Source: Sporomusa malonica (lineage in GTDB: Bacteria > Bacillota > Negativicutes > Sporomusales > Sporomusaceae). Taken from it: a DNA stretch of 64,000 bases. The stretch lies in NCBI RefSeq assembly GCF_041428715.1, contig NZ_CP155572.1; one strand, given 5' to 3'. The notes under the pieces are model-generated. The model was not told the DNA's origin and ran no database searches. It was given only the letters and a program-made list of their open reading frames with translations. A program made the translations under genes and the position numbers. Below, piece by piece: positions 24,417 to 33,678 of this stretch (position 1 is the first letter of the stretch; each line of letters starts with the position of its first letter).

Positions 24417-24441
24417 AAAGGAGTCTTGCTGAGACTCCTTT
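24412..24441 (+). terminator. Hairpin terminator upstream of the CW_binding_2 gene
   Basis: AAAAGGAGTCT / AGACTCCTTTT stem with loop and flanking A/T runs, able to act in both directions. Confidence 0.7.
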
Positions 24442-24549
24442 TGCTTATTTTCTGAGCAACATTGTAAGGCAACTACTACTCATCTTGCATAAAATATATT
24501 CAGAAACAATTCCAGCTAGCGAATACATCAGGACGAGGTGAGTTTCAGA

Positions 24550-25671
24550 ATGTTTCCCTTAAATACAGTGGATACAACGCGCATTCCTTACGATACGGCC
24601 GTTGACCTGTCGGTTACCGTATCACGCATGCAGTGGCCTAAGCCAGATATGGAGAAAGCTCCTAAGGTGATCATACTGGTACCAGATGAACATTTTCCTT
24701 ACGCCTTTGCTGCGACCAGCTTGGTTCATGACCCCATTATGGGCAATTTATTGTTTACGCCAGTTAACGAGCTTGCTTCACCTACCCGCCAAGAAATAGA
24801 ACGCCTTGACCCGCCCGGTACCAACTCTGTGCCGCCAATCATAGCTGTTGGCCCTTTTGCCGCTCAAGTCATTCGCGAAATCGAGAGTATGGGATATGAC
24901 GTGCTTCACATCACTGGAAAAAATGTCTTTGCCACTGCTGTCAAAGTGGCTAAATTAAGGGAACAACTAACACCCGAATCACCCGAAGGCCCGGTGAGCT
25001 TATTTATCTTGTCCGCCGATAATCCCTACGAAGGCATATTGGCAACCTATTATGCGACACATTCCGGTGTGCCGATACTACTTACTCATAAGGACCGGCT
25101 CCCCCGGGCAACAGCTACAGCCTTACAGGATATGGCTGATAAAAACGTGTATATTGTAGGCAGTAAACATTCGGTGTCCGATAGTGTTGCCCGAGAAATC
25201 AGTTCTATCGTAGAACCACCTGTCCGGCGCATTGCTGGCGAGGACCCCTTTGAAACATCGGTTGAGTTTTCAACCTACTACGACCCGGCAACAAAACTTG
25301 GCTGGAACCGGAATCGTAAAGGGTTAGGCGATGCTTTTACGTTCGGCAACATTACCCGCTGGGACTTAATTCTCGCTGCCTCAGCTATGGCCCATCAGGG
25401 AAAGCATACCCCGCTCCTGCTTGTCGAAGCCGATTGCGCTCCCCCGGTAGTACTGAATTACCTGCAATACCTTAAACCACCTCTACGTATGCCCCCCATG
25501 CCGCCGTTCATGCATGGGTTTATCCTAGGTACGCCAAAAATTATCGGCCTTACTACGCAAGCCGATATCGAAGAAGCACTTAAAATTGACGAACAGCCAG
25601 AGAAAAAGCAGGCAATGCATCCGGATCCGGATACTTGGCGAGAGGAAACAGCTCCACCTGAAGAGCAATGA
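24550..25671 (+). CDS. Cell wall-binding repeat 2 (CW_binding_2)-like protein
   Basis: 373 residues from ATG at 24550 (GAGGTGAG upstream). It contains CW_binding_2-like alpha/beta units (LFILSADNPYEGILATYYA, GVPILLT, NVYIVGSKHSVSD, IAGEDPFETSVEFS). No signal peptide is visible, so it may be cytoplasmic, unlike canonical cell-wall proteins. A terminator follows. The function is unknown. Confidence 0.75.
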   Translation: MFPLNTVDTTRIPYDTAVDLSVTVSRMQWPKPDMEKAPKVIILVPDEHFPYAFAATSLVHDPIMGNLLFTPVNELASPTRQEIERLDPPGTNSVPPIIAVGPFAAQVIREIESMGYDVLHITGKNVFATAVKVAKLREQLTPESPEGPVSLFILSADNPYEGILATYYATHSGVPILLTHKDRLPRATATALQDMADKNVYIVGSKHSVSDSVAREISSIVEPPVRRIAGEDPFETSVEFSTYYDPATKLGWNRNRKGLGDAFTFGNITRWDLILAASAMAHQGKHTPLLLVEADCAPPVVLNYLQYLKPPLRMPPMPPFMHGFILGTPKIIGLTTQADIEEALKIDEQPEKKQAMHPDPDTWREETAPPEEQ

Positions 25672-25718
25672 AGACTATGATATAGTACAATAACTTCATC
25701 TGAGGGAATGGTCAAAAA

Positions 25719-25755
25719 AAATATCCTGTAGGGAAATTTCCTTACAGGATATTTT
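25719..25755 (+). terminator. Terminator after the CW_binding_2-like gene
   Basis: ATATCCTGTAGGGAAA / TTTCCTTACAGGATAT stem followed by TTTTT. Confidence 0.85.
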
Positions 25756-25778
25756 TCATCCACCAGTGGTATTTCTAT

Positions 25779-25886
25779 TTACTGCTTAAACATAATTCCA
25801 TTGGGAATTTTACCTACCTTAACCTTGCGCATAACCTTTTCAGTTGTATTATTAATGATACAACCGATGCCTTTCTGTATGTCCAT
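25779..25886 (-). CDS. Possible 35-residue peptide or gene remnant
   Basis: An ATG at 25886 opens a short frame ending GKIPNGIMFKQ. A very similar C-terminus, FGKILNGITFKS, can be read on the minus strand at about 37409-37450. This suggests a conserved tail, but the start region here has no clear ribosome binding site. Confidence 0.25.
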   Translation of the reverse strand: MDIQKGIGCIINNTTEKVMRKVKVGKIPNGIMFKQ

Positions 25887-25967
25887 GTTGCCTGGCGCCA
25901 CTTGTCTCTGTGGCAATTTTTGCGTTAAGCAGCATATACTGGGGAAAACAGGAGAGGAGCGACAGCC

Positions 25968-26063
25968 GTGAGTCAATCAACAACATTATGGTTGCTGGGA
26001 ACGGTCTATATTTTAATTGGACTAAAGTTGAAAATACTCGCCTACCGGCAGCAAGACAACTAA
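25968..26063 (+). CDS. 31-residue single-span membrane peptide
   Basis: GTG at 25968 is preceded by GGAGAGGAG at eight bases. The product (MSQSTTLWLLGTVYILIGLK... plus a basic tail) is one membrane span. Convergent with the MCP gene at 26108. Short membrane proteins of this kind are often missed; no homologue is recognised. Confidence 0.45.
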   Translation: MSQSTTLWLLGTVYILIGLKLKILAYRQQDN

Positions 26064-26107
26064 TCACATATAATAACCACCTGGATATATCTAGTAAAGA
26101 TAAATGT

Positions 26108-28093
26108 CTATATTTTAAATTCTGCCATTGCTGTATGCAGCTCTTCTGCCATCCCCGCCAGCGCTTGGCTTGCAGCAGCCACCTCTTGCATTGCTGCCGA
26201 TTGCTCTTGGGTAGCACCCGACACCTCTTGTGTTTTATCTGCAGCCCTTGTACTTATGACCTCTATATCATGGACAGCCGCGACGATTTGCTGACTACCT
26301 GTCGTCATTTGGTGAATTGCGGTTGAAATGTCACCAATCTCTTTTGTAACCTTCTCGACTTGTGAAACGATTATTGCAAAAGACTCGCCTGCTTGCCTTA
26401 CTACCTGGCTGCCTGCTGCTACCTGGCGGGAACCTTCTTGCATACCTGATACCGCGTCATACGTCTCGCGTTGGATATTCATAATTAAGGAACTAATCTG
26501 TTTTGCAGCATCTGCCGATTGTTCGGCTAACCTTCGTACCTCTTCCGCCACAACGGCAAAACCACGGCCCTGCTCCCCAGCTCTAGCCGCTTCGATAGCT
26601 GCGTTGAGTGCGAGCAGATTGGTTTGACCGGCAATGGCGGAAATGGTCCCAATAATTTGCCCAACTTCCTCAGAGCGCTGTCCTAGTCTGTTGACCTTAG
26701 CGGTCGAGTCAGCAACGACCTTCTCGGTACTAATCATTTGGCTAACAGCCGTATCGAGCGTTCTCCGCCCCTCTACAGCCACGGCAACCGTCTGCGCCGC
26801 CGAGGTTGCAATACTTTTAGCATTTGCTGCAGCATGCCGGATCCCGGTTACCATCTCTTCCACTACGGTGATAGTGCGTTTTACAGCTTCAAGCTGGTGT
26901 TCTGAGCCCTGCGCTACATCTACTATAGTAGCCGCAATATGACTGGCAGCTAGAGCCGATTGATCGGCGCTTGCTGTAAGCTGCTCAGACGACGCCGCCA
27001 CAGATTGGGTTAACGTATTGACTCGGGTAATCAAATTTTTGAGCTGGCTGACCATAGTATTGTAGCCCTGTGCCAATACGCCTACCTCATCCTTGGTATT
27101 GACAGTTACAGTACTTGTAAGATCACCATTGGCAACCTTCTCTACACTATCAGCTAATTCCCTAACCGGGTCAGCTATGCGTTTGGCGATCATTCGCGCC
27201 AAACCGCTGGCAGCGAGCAAAGCAACGATTGCTATACCGGTTATTGTATAAATCAATTGATTCCGGGCTTGGGCTGCCTCAGATACCGCTTGACCGGCAA
27301 AAACCACCCCAATTGGGCTATTATCTGCCCCTAACAACGGCCTGTAAGCGGTTATGTACCTAGTACCGAGAATATCGGCTTCGCCAATGTATTGTTGCTT
27401 TTCCTGCAGGACTTTGGTGCTAATCGTCTCACTCAACTTAGTCCCCACTACCCGTTGACCATCTTGCATAATGGTAGTTGAACTGCGTACATTCCCCGCG
27501 AACAAGGTCACCTCTGTACCAAATAATCGTTTCGCTTGGTCAACCGCCTCATTCTTGCTCATATCATACCCGACAGACAGCACCCCTACAACACTCCCGT
27601 CCTTTCTTATCGGGATTGCGGCGCTAACACCCAGCTTATTTTCAGTTCCCGCTGCTATGTCCGAAAAAGCAATGCCTTGCAGCGCTTTTCGGACATGAGT
27701 CTGACCGTTAATATTATCTCCTTTTAGCTCCGGTGCATGAGTGCGTGCAATGACAATACCATTGGTATCTGTAACGGTGGCAAAATCAAGCTTACCTTGA
27801 CGAAGTAACGGCGATAATACCGCCAGCACTTGGGTAGTATCTTTGGCGTTAATCGCGTCAATTACAGCCGGATTTTCAGCCAAAACAGAGCCATAGCTTA
27901 CTGCATCGCGTTTATAGCCTTCCAGGATAGCAAATAGACCTTCCATTCCTTGCTTAGCCCTATCTTCATTGATTTTTTGCATGGTGCTAGAAAATAAATA
28001 TATTGCCGGCCCCATAGTCATAGCAACAAGCAGAACACCCACTAAAACAAAAGACATTATTAGTTTGCCTTTAAGGGTAACAAAATTTTTCAA
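26108..28093 (-). CDS. Methyl-accepting chemotaxis protein, Cache-type sensor
   Basis: 661 residues from a TTG start (GGGG about ten bases upstream). Membrane segment 1 (10-35), a large extracytoplasmic Cache sensor (about 36-285, with FATVTDTNGIVIARTH and PIGVVFAGQAV), membrane segment 2, HAMP and the MA domain with the tip IAGQTNLLALNAAIEAARAG. Four in-register boxes precede the gene, which links this receptor to the repeat regulon. Confidence 0.92.
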   Translation of the reverse strand: MKNFVTLKGKLIMSFVLVGVLLVAMTMGPAIYLFSSTMQKINEDRAKQGMEGLFAILEGYKRDAVSYGSVLAENPAVIDAINAKDTTQVLAVLSPLLRQGKLDFATVTDTNGIVIARTHAPELKGDNINGQTHVRKALQGIAFSDIAAGTENKLGVSAAIPIRKDGSVVGVLSVGYDMSKNEAVDQAKRLFGTEVTLFAGNVRSSTTIMQDGQRVVGTKLSETISTKVLQEKQQYIGEADILGTRYITAYRPLLGADNSPIGVVFAGQAVSEAAQARNQLIYTITGIAIVALLAASGLARMIAKRIADPVRELADSVEKVANGDLTSTVTVNTKDEVGVLAQGYNTMVSQLKNLITRVNTLTQSVAASSEQLTASADQSALAASHIAATIVDVAQGSEHQLEAVKRTITVVEEMVTGIRHAAANAKSIATSAAQTVAVAVEGRRTLDTAVSQMISTEKVVADSTAKVNRLGQRSEEVGQIIGTISAIAGQTNLLALNAAIEAARAGEQGRGFAVVAEEVRRLAEQSADAAKQISSLIMNIQRETYDAVSGMQEGSRQVAAGSQVVRQAGESFAIIVSQVEKVTKEIGDISTAIHQMTTGSQQIVAAVHDIEVISTRAADKTQEVSGATQEQSAAMQEVAAASQALAGMAEELHTAMAEFKI

Positions 28094-28182
28094 AATCCAT
28101 CATCCCCTTCATCAATATCTTCTACTAAATAGCACGTGGTTACAATAACCTAGTCACCCCTTCCTCCGGGGCCTTTGAGCTT

Positions 28183-28236
28183 AGAATATCATATAGTTAT
28201 GTAGAATTTATGAACAATTTACGAAGATGTTGTGAA
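28183..28236 (-). promoter_or_regulatory. TTCA 11-bp-repeat promoter, MCP
   Basis: Four boxes at 11-bp spacing, two of them degenerate (plus strand TGTA 28200, TGAA 28211, CGAA 28222, TGAA 28233), 11 bases, then TATTCT (28188-28183). Confidence 0.65.
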
Positions 28237-28260
28237 CGGTGCGGAGAAATTTTTACACAC

Positions 28261-28293
28261 AAATGCCCTGCACTTCACTATTGCAGGGCATTT
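28261..28293 (-). terminator. Terminator after the DUF3084 gene
   Basis: AAATGCCCTGCA / TGCAGGGCATTT stem between the DUF3084 stop and the MCP promoter. Confidence 0.7.
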
Positions 28294-28365
28294 GCTGAAC
28301 TTTACCGTATAAACTCGCTGGGTGCCACCGTGATACCGGTATGTTCGCTCATTAAGATGGTATTT

Positions 28366-29586
28366 TTATGGATGTTCTATAACAATCTTGATTTCTAACG
28401 GACCAGCCACAGAAGTATCTGCAAGGGTAACCGCGCGTAACTGCACGATGCCCACCTTCTTCTCAAGCTGGTTTACCACATTGAATAGTTCAGTACCACT
28501 GATTGAGCCTACTGTACCCTGCAGAGGATCAGACAGTACACCTTTTTCTACGGCGATGCTGTTCACTTGCTGTAAGAACTGTAATACAACCGGCTCTATA
28601 CCGCCTCTATTTTCTTGTACGTTAATCGTAGTTTTAGCAATCGTTTCGCCCTTAGCGAAGATTCGTTTGTTGGGATAAACCTCCAGATACGCAATGACCG
28701 CTTCATCCCCTACTGTATTCTCGTGGGCAACAATCCGCACTACCATACTGCTATCAGACTTTTGCAAAGCCTTGGTTGCATTCTGAAAGTCGGCTTGACT
28801 AATCCATAGCATTTCAGTCTCTGTATCCTGCTTTCCTATTTGCTGCAGAACTTTCCGATTGGTCTCAGAAATAACACGCAGCAATTGATTTTGTACTTGC
28901 CCAACCGAGGTGTCTATAACCGCGGTAGCTAATACCTCATTGGCTCTGTAGAGCACAGTTTCAGCTCGCAGGTATTTAATACCAGAGCTCAGCTGAGCTG
29001 TTGTCTTCGATAGTCTATCAACATCACTATTAAGAGTGTCTCGCACCCTGCTCAAATCAGCAATACGGGTATCTAATTTTGCTTTGGTTGCTTCAAGGTC
29101 TGCAATATCCGACTTGGCTTGCGCTAAATCCACCTGTCCTTTACTCAGTGCTGCCATTGTTTGATCATGCTGTTCAAGCGCGCTGGCCAACTCTGTTCTT
29201 GAATGGGAAAGCTGAATGGTTACGGAATTGATTTTGTTTACAAGATTGCTGTATTCCTCTTCTTTTGATTGTAAAACAAGGTGATTGGCTTCAAGTTGTT
29301 GGTTCTTTTGGACAACCTCGGAAGAAAGCGTTGTCAGTTCTGTACGCAGTTTCTCCATACCGAATAAGGCTGTCCTCACATCGTAGGATACAATGGTTAG
29401 GATGATAAGGGTAGATGCGGTAATCAGAATCCCGGTTGTTACAGCCACGATAATCGAGGTGTATTTGGGCCGCAGTCCAAACAAAGACAGCTTCTTTTTT
29501 CCCACCTTAGTACCAATCTTGTCACCAATATAGGCGATAGCGCCGCCCATGACACCCAGTATAGCGATAAGTACCAGACCAAACAT
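28366..29586 (-). CDS. DUF3084 coiled-coil membrane protein
   Basis: 406 residues from the ATG at 29586 (GGAAGGGG upstream). Two N-terminal membrane segments (about 3-65) flank the conserved KLSLFGLRPKYTSI, followed by a long coiled coil (70-215) and a C-terminal domain with YLEVYPNKRIFAKGETIA. DUF3084 proteins are known from cyanobacteria and Firmicutes; their role is not established. Confidence 0.88.
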   Translation of the reverse strand: MFGLVLIAILGVMGGAIAYIGDKIGTKVGKKKLSLFGLRPKYTSIIVAVTTGILITASTLIILTIVSYDVRTALFGMEKLRTELTTLSSEVVQKNQQLEANHLVLQSKEEEYSNLVNKINSVTIQLSHSRTELASALEQHDQTMAALSKGQVDLAQAKSDIADLEATKAKLDTRIADLSRVRDTLNSDVDRLSKTTAQLSSGIKYLRAETVLYRANEVLATAVIDTSVGQVQNQLLRVISETNRKVLQQIGKQDTETEMLWISQADFQNATKALQKSDSSMVVRIVAHENTVGDEAVIAYLEVYPNKRIFAKGETIAKTTINVQENRGGIEPVVLQFLQQVNSIAVEKGVLSDPLQGTVGSISGTELFNVVNQLEKKVGIVQLRAVTLADTSVAGPLEIKIVIEHP

Positions 29587-29711
29587 AGAAATCCCCTTCC
29601 TCAATAATGATTGCAGCACCAAACACCACGAGGTAAAAGGGATTCTTGTTACCCACTAAGAATAACCCATTTTGTCCATCGTTTAATACTGACGTTAAAA
29701 ACCTTTATTAG

Positions 29712-29743
29712 TAAAGAGGCTCCGGTTTGCCGGAGCCTCTTTA
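29712..29743 (-). terminator. Terminator after ompM
   Basis: AAAGAGGCTCCGG / CCGGAGCCTCTTT stem with 4-base loop immediately after the stop codon. Confidence 0.85.
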
Positions 29744-29747
29744 CTTT

Positions 29748-30890
29748 TTAGAATTTAACGTTTACAGTAGCTTTGGTTTGATTGCCAGCTACGTCCAGAT
29801 TCTTATAATCAAGCTCAAGATTTACGTTCTTCGCCAAATCCCTGCCATAAGTAACTTGGAGTCCTTTGTCTTTCTGGCTACTGTTGCCAAAACCGGTAGA
29901 AGTGGTGCCGGCAAAGTTAAAGCCCGATTGTTCTGGTAGGGCATTAGCATCAAAGTTAATATAACTTACCCGCGCACCTAAGATATCTGTACCGACACGG
30001 TAGGCATTGGCTTTCTGCGAAACATTACGGACATATTCTGCTCCCACTTTTTTACCGAACACGCTGACATCTGTGCTTAAGGCAGCATACTCGTTTGCCG
30101 TACCTATGTTATCAATTTTGAGATAATCAGCCGCCACGTTGGTTCCAAAGAGTTGGTTCTGATATTCTGCGGCCTGAACGCTGGTGTCGCCGCTATTATC
30201 ATAGGCTACCGTCAGACCACCTAACTTTGCCTTGGCACCCGTAATCGCAGCGCCATCAACTTCATAGGAGTTATACAGAAGACCTTGGCCAAGTTTAAGG
30301 TCTTGTTTACCTAAAACAGTGTCAACAGCTCCTAGCTTAGTTTCTATGTTAAACCGGTCAATGCTGGGAGAACCAAAATTATCAAGAGAAGTCTTGTCTA
30401 TTCCATCAGCGTCAGCTGTGGTTAAACGGGCATTTAACTTGGTATCCTCATTAATTTTGCCTGTTGCACCGAGACGGAAACGATAGGACGTATCTTCGGT
30501 GTTATTGTCATATTGAACGCGCGCTTCGCCACTGAATTTGATTTGATTGTCCAATTGTTTTTGGATACCGTCAACTTTAACTCCCAGGCTGTTAAGTTCA
30601 GTAGCAAATTCACTTGCTAATTTATCCACAATTACTTTTTGGTCAACGGTAGAAACTTTACCCATTGCGCTGGCCACGATTTGCGCCATCTCATAACGAG
30701 TAAGCGTCTTGTCCCCTTTGAAGGTTCCATCGCCATAGCCGCTGACAATACCGGTAGCAGCTAGTTTATTTACGGCATCGTAAGCCCAGTGCTTTGTGGG
30801 AACATCGGCAAAGGGATTCGCGAACGCCGGTACAGCGAAAGCCACCGTCAGAGCGGTGCAAATAGCAGTCTTTAACAACTTCTTTTTCAT
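29748..30890 (-). CDS. OmpM-type SLH-domain outer-membrane porin
   Basis: 380 residues: signal peptide (1-24), one SLH domain (about 27-75: FADVPTKHWAYDAVNKLAATG then GTFKGDKTLTRYEMA), a coiled-coil linker (about 80-115) and an amphipathic beta-barrel ending in Phe. The SLH domain tethers the outer membrane to polyaminated peptidoglycan in Negativicutes. This is the best taxonomic marker in the window. It has three repeat boxes and a long (~185-nt) leader. GGAGG precedes the ATG. Confidence 0.92.
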   Translation of the reverse strand: MKKKLLKTAICTALTVAFAVPAFANPFADVPTKHWAYDAVNKLAATGIVSGYGDGTFKGDKTLTRYEMAQIVASAMGKVSTVDQKVIVDKLASEFATELNSLGVKVDGIQKQLDNQIKFSGEARVQYDNNTEDTSYRFRLGATGKINEDTKLNARLTTADADGIDKTSLDNFGSPSIDRFNIETKLGAVDTVLGKQDLKLGQGLLYNSYEVDGAAITGAKAKLGGLTVAYDNSGDTSVQAAEYQNQLFGTNVAADYLKIDNIGTANEYAALSTDVSVFGKKVGAEYVRNVSQKANAYRVGTDILGARVSYINFDANALPEQSGFNFAGTTSTGFGNSSQKDKGLQVTYGRDLAKNVNLELDYKNLDVAGNQTKATVNVKF

Positions 30891-31090
30891 TTGTATTCCT
30901 CCAGTTAATTTGATTAATAATGTGTAAACTCAAGTCTTACGTTTTACGCTATTAGACTTGTTTCCGACTTGCGGAATGCATGTTTACATTCACCTTGGGT
31001 TAGCCCCCCTTGATGCTAATGAAAGCTTCACTCTCTTCTTCACTGGCATTTACCCTCAGGGAACTGTGGAATTTCCCAGGCGATGTATTC

Positions 31091-31133
31091 ATAATACCAA
31101 GTTATTATGAATATCCCATGAATTTCCTATGAA
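31091..31133 (-). promoter_or_regulatory. TTCA 11-bp-repeat promoter, ompM
   Basis: Three boxes at 11-bp spacing (TGAA at 31108, 31119, 31130), 11 bases, then TATTAT (31096-31091). The predicted leader to the ATG at 30890 is about 185 nt. Confidence 0.8.
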
Positions 31134-31190
31134 TAAATTATGTTATCTTTATGAAGTGTGTTCTGTTGTACTCCCAAAAAACACAATTTC

Positions 31191-31233
31191 TTCACAGGTT
31201 ATTCATGATAACTTCATAATAGTTCGTTATAAT
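31191..31233 (+). promoter_or_regulatory. TTCA 11-bp-repeat promoter, 178-residue secreted protein
   Basis: Three boxes on the plus strand (TTCA at 31191, 31202, 31213), 11 bases, then TATAAT (31228-31233). It is divergent from the ompM promoter 58 bp away. Confidence 0.85.
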
Positions 31234-31281
31234 TAGCCCATGGAAATATACTTCATACATATATCTAAGGGAGGCTTCACA

Positions 31282-31818
31282 ATGAAAAAGATAGCAGGGA
31301 TTCTAGTTTCTTCGTTGCTCTTATTACCGCTTGCTGCAGATGCTTCCATCAGCACAAAGGTCAATTCTTCTAATACTACCTACGTTAGCCAAATAACTAA
31401 TATCGGTCCGTGGAGTTCGATGAAAGTACAATACACAAATGACAAAACCTTACCCACTCTTACGCTGACCAAAACCGACTCCAGGGATTATTTGTTTTCT
31501 GATAAAACACAACTGGTTACTGATGGAGTGGCTTCTGATTTGAAACTCATGGCTACATACCGGAATCCTACAAACTACAGAACACAAACCAGTAGCCTTG
31601 GTCGCTACGAATTTAACCAAGAGCAAATAGCTAACATCCAAAACGCCAAAAACGTTTCGCTACAAGTTTCTTTCCGCAACACGAGTACAATAACTTGGAA
31701 GATTTCAGAAAAAGTGCTGAATGAATGGAAAGAAGTCTTATCTAGAGGACAAAGTCAAGTTTCTTTGCAAAATACTTCCCTTGGCATGAATAATCACGCT
31801 GCACATCATGGTGGCTAA
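31282..31818 (+). CDS. Secreted protein of unknown function with His tail
   Basis: 178 residues from ATG at 31282 (GGGAGG upstream). Signal peptide (1-20, cleavage near ADA), a beta-rich mature domain and a C-terminal MNNHAAHHGG that resembles the HSGHH endings of other secreted proteins here. No family is recognised. Its promoter has three perfect boxes, so it is probably a strongly regulated envelope protein. A strong terminator follows at 31887. Confidence 0.75.
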   Translation: MKKIAGILVSSLLLLPLAADASISTKVNSSNTTYVSQITNIGPWSSMKVQYTNDKTLPTLTLTKTDSRDYLFSDKTQLVTDGVASDLKLMATYRNPTNYRTQTSSLGRYEFNQEQIANIQNAKNVSLQVSFRNTSTITWKISEKVLNEWKEVLSRGQSQVSLQNTSLGMNNHAAHHGG

Positions 31819-31886
31819 CTAATAACGCAAGAGACAATTCCCCTTGCCTGTGCCCTAGGTTTCTTACTTAACCAGCTTCTAATTAT

Positions 31887-31926
31887 AAATGCCCCAAGCT
31901 TTCGCAAATGAAAGCTTGGGGCATTT
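31887..31926 (+). terminator. Terminator-like palindrome, copy 1
   Basis: AAATGCCCCAAGCTTT / AAAGCTTGGGGCATTT. A closely related palindrome lies at 32780. Confidence 0.75.
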
Positions 31927-32091
31927 AAGTACCCTTCCACGTAACAAAGCAATACAACAATAGTGTTACCTGAGTTTTCATTCCGCAACGCCAACTGTGG
32001 ATACTAACACGAGGCTTCCTAACATAGCAAGGTTAAGGATCGCAGATCGGTTGCCAATGCAAATAGTGTCAAAGAGAAGCTTGAACGGATT

Positions 32092-32544
32092 CTAGTGCTT
32101 ACAGCTCTCGGCATAGCAATCTAACCGAGCAAGTACCACAGTGAGAACTAGACCATATGTCATTGCGGTGAAAAGGTGTGATAAATTTGATTCCGGCGTA
32201 GCGTGTTCCAACATGGGTATATGAAAAATTGTACCTAAGGTGTGGATTATAACCCAGACTGCCGCCCCATAGGTAGAGCCTGAAATTAGCGGATAACTGT
32301 ATTTTAATTTTGGGAGCAAATACACAAATACAATACCCAGCAGACCTGCAACCGCTATTTGAAGTACCTGCGCGAAGATTTCTTCCCGCATCGATTCCGG
32401 AAAGTCACCCCATACCACTATTGCTGCTATATCGAGATATCTAACCTTGGCGATACCGAGTGTATAGGATATCAAATTTAGCACAGCCATTACAACCCCA
32501 GCGATTGTCCCTGCCAGATAACCCCTCACGAACTTGTTTTGCAT
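32092..32544 (-). CDS. Four-span membrane protein
   Basis: 150 residues from the ATG at 32544 (GAGGTGG upstream), four membrane segments, with GAAVWVIIHTLGTIF in the third and a Cys/His C-terminus. It is similar in length and topology to 40624-41046. Resembles YqhR-type or DUF1440-like membrane proteins, but I cannot name the family with confidence. Confidence 0.7.
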   Translation of the reverse strand: MQNKFVRGYLAGTIAGVVMAVLNLISYTLGIAKVRYLDIAAIVVWGDFPESMREEIFAQVLQIAVAGLLGIVFVYLLPKLKYSYPLISGSTYGAAVWVIIHTLGTIFHIPMLEHATPESNLSHLFTAMTYGLVLTVVLARLDCYAESCKH

Positions 32545-32779
32545 CCTTACCACCTCTGCTCTCTTTTTTCACCAGGGCCTAATCTATTGCAAAATTCACT
32601 CTGGTTCCCTCAAAAACCCGGATAGTGGGTAAATATCCCTATGGTTTAGTATTACGATTCCCAAATTAATTATTTTTGCAATAAACTATGTTTGCCTTTC
32701 GATAAATTTGCCAACAGGCACTTCCACTCACTTTGTTTATGCTCTTCTTCTTACACTACTGGCCTTTTCTAAATAAAAC

Positions 32780-32809
32780 GCCCCAAGCTTTTGAATGAAA
32801 GCTTGGGGC
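32780..32809 (-). terminator. Terminator-like palindrome, copy 2
   Basis: GCCCCAAGCTTT / AAAGCTTGGGGC followed in the minus direction by GTTTTATTT, downstream of the NlpC/P60 gene. Confidence 0.75.
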
Positions 32810-32833
32810 ATCTCACTAGAATATAAAAACTTC

Positions 32834-33523
32834 TTACCGCAAAACCCGCCGGGCACCAATATACCGCGGGCCCCAGTACGAGCTGTCAAGACGGTCAATG
32901 GCTATACCACGACTGGATGATGCGCTAATAAACTTGCCGTCGCCAAGGTAAATACCATTATGTGACGGGCCAGGCTCATAAGTGCTGAAAAAGACCAAGT
33001 CGCCTGGCTGCAGTTGACTTCTTGTGACCGGCAGCCCTACTCCAAACTGAACATCGGCCGTCCTTGGCAAGGAAATGCCGTTCAGACCAAATACATATTG
33101 GGTAAAGCCCGAGCAGTCAAACCCATTGGGGGTGGTGCCACCCCATAGATAAGGAACTCCTTGCTGACGCTTGGCTGTTGCCAAAATGCGGCTAACGGCG
33201 ATACTGTCACCACGTCCTCGGCTTACCGGCGTACCGGGTAGCCTGAGTGCACTCCAGGTAGCTTCACCAACGATACCGTCGGCTTCCAAGCCCCGGTCAG
33301 CCTGGATGGCCTTGACCGCCGCTTCGGTTTGACTACCAAAGGCACCGTCGGCACCGCCGACGCTATATCCCAAGCTTTGCAGCCTCTCTTGCAACAGAAC
33401 CACATCAGAGCCACTGTCTCCCCACCGGAGGGCAGCTGCTTCTGCACTACCCATCAGCAGCCCACTCGTAAGTACAACCAATAATGCTTTTTTTGCTGCT
33501 TTTTTCCATGAGCCTTTTATCAA
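32834..33523 (-). CDS. PG-binding and NlpC/P60 endopeptidase
   Basis: 229 residues from a TTG at 33523: basic signal peptide ending SAEAAA, a PG_binding_1 domain (about 30-90, DVVLLQERLQSLGYSVGG) and an NlpC/P60 domain with catalytic Cys in GFDCSGF, His in SHNGIY and the third-position residue later. Cuts peptidoglycan peptide stems. The longer frame to 33664 is really riboswitch sequence. A c-di-AMP aptamer ends just before the start, with AGAGG inside its 3' strand, so c-di-AMP probably blocks translation. Confidence 0.88.
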   Translation of the reverse strand: MIKGSWKKAAKKALLVVLTSGLLMGSAEAAALRWGDSGSDVVLLQERLQSLGYSVGGADGAFGSQTEAAVKAIQADRGLEADGIVGEATWSALRLPGTPVSRGRGDSIAVSRILATAKRQQGVPYLWGGTTPNGFDCSGFTQYVFGLNGISLPRTADVQFGVGLPVTRSQLQPGDLVFFSTYEPGPSHNGIYLGDGKFISASSSRGIAIDRLDSSYWGPRYIGARRVLR

Positions 33524-33539
33524 ATTCGAACCGCCTCTC

Positions 33540-33645
33540 GTCGCCTCCGGAGTTAGCTGCCGGGTTAGGGCCAGGCTTAGCCCTGCGCTACTGCGCTTCA
33601 CCCCAAATGAAAGGGTCCTCCGTACCTGTCCAGGATTCGGCGTAT
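33540..33645 (-). promoter_or_regulatory. ydaO/yuaA c-di-AMP riboswitch
   Basis: The minus strand carries the conserved CGCCGAAUCC, GGUACGGAGGACC, GGGGUGAA, and 3' ACCCGGCAGCUAACUCCGGA then GGCG segments in order. These match the ydaO/yuaA consensus known upstream of cell-wall hydrolases. No intrinsic terminator is seen after it. The Shine-Dalgarno-like AGAGG of the TTG start lies at its 3' edge. Confidence 0.93.
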
Positions 33646-33678
33646 TTAATGGACCTAATGTCACCTCCTTCCTAGTGC

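Noticed and set aside
33523..33664. N-terminal extension of the NlpC/P60 protein
   Set aside because: These bases form the c-di-AMP riboswitch; the protein starts at the TTG at 33523 with a proper signal peptide.
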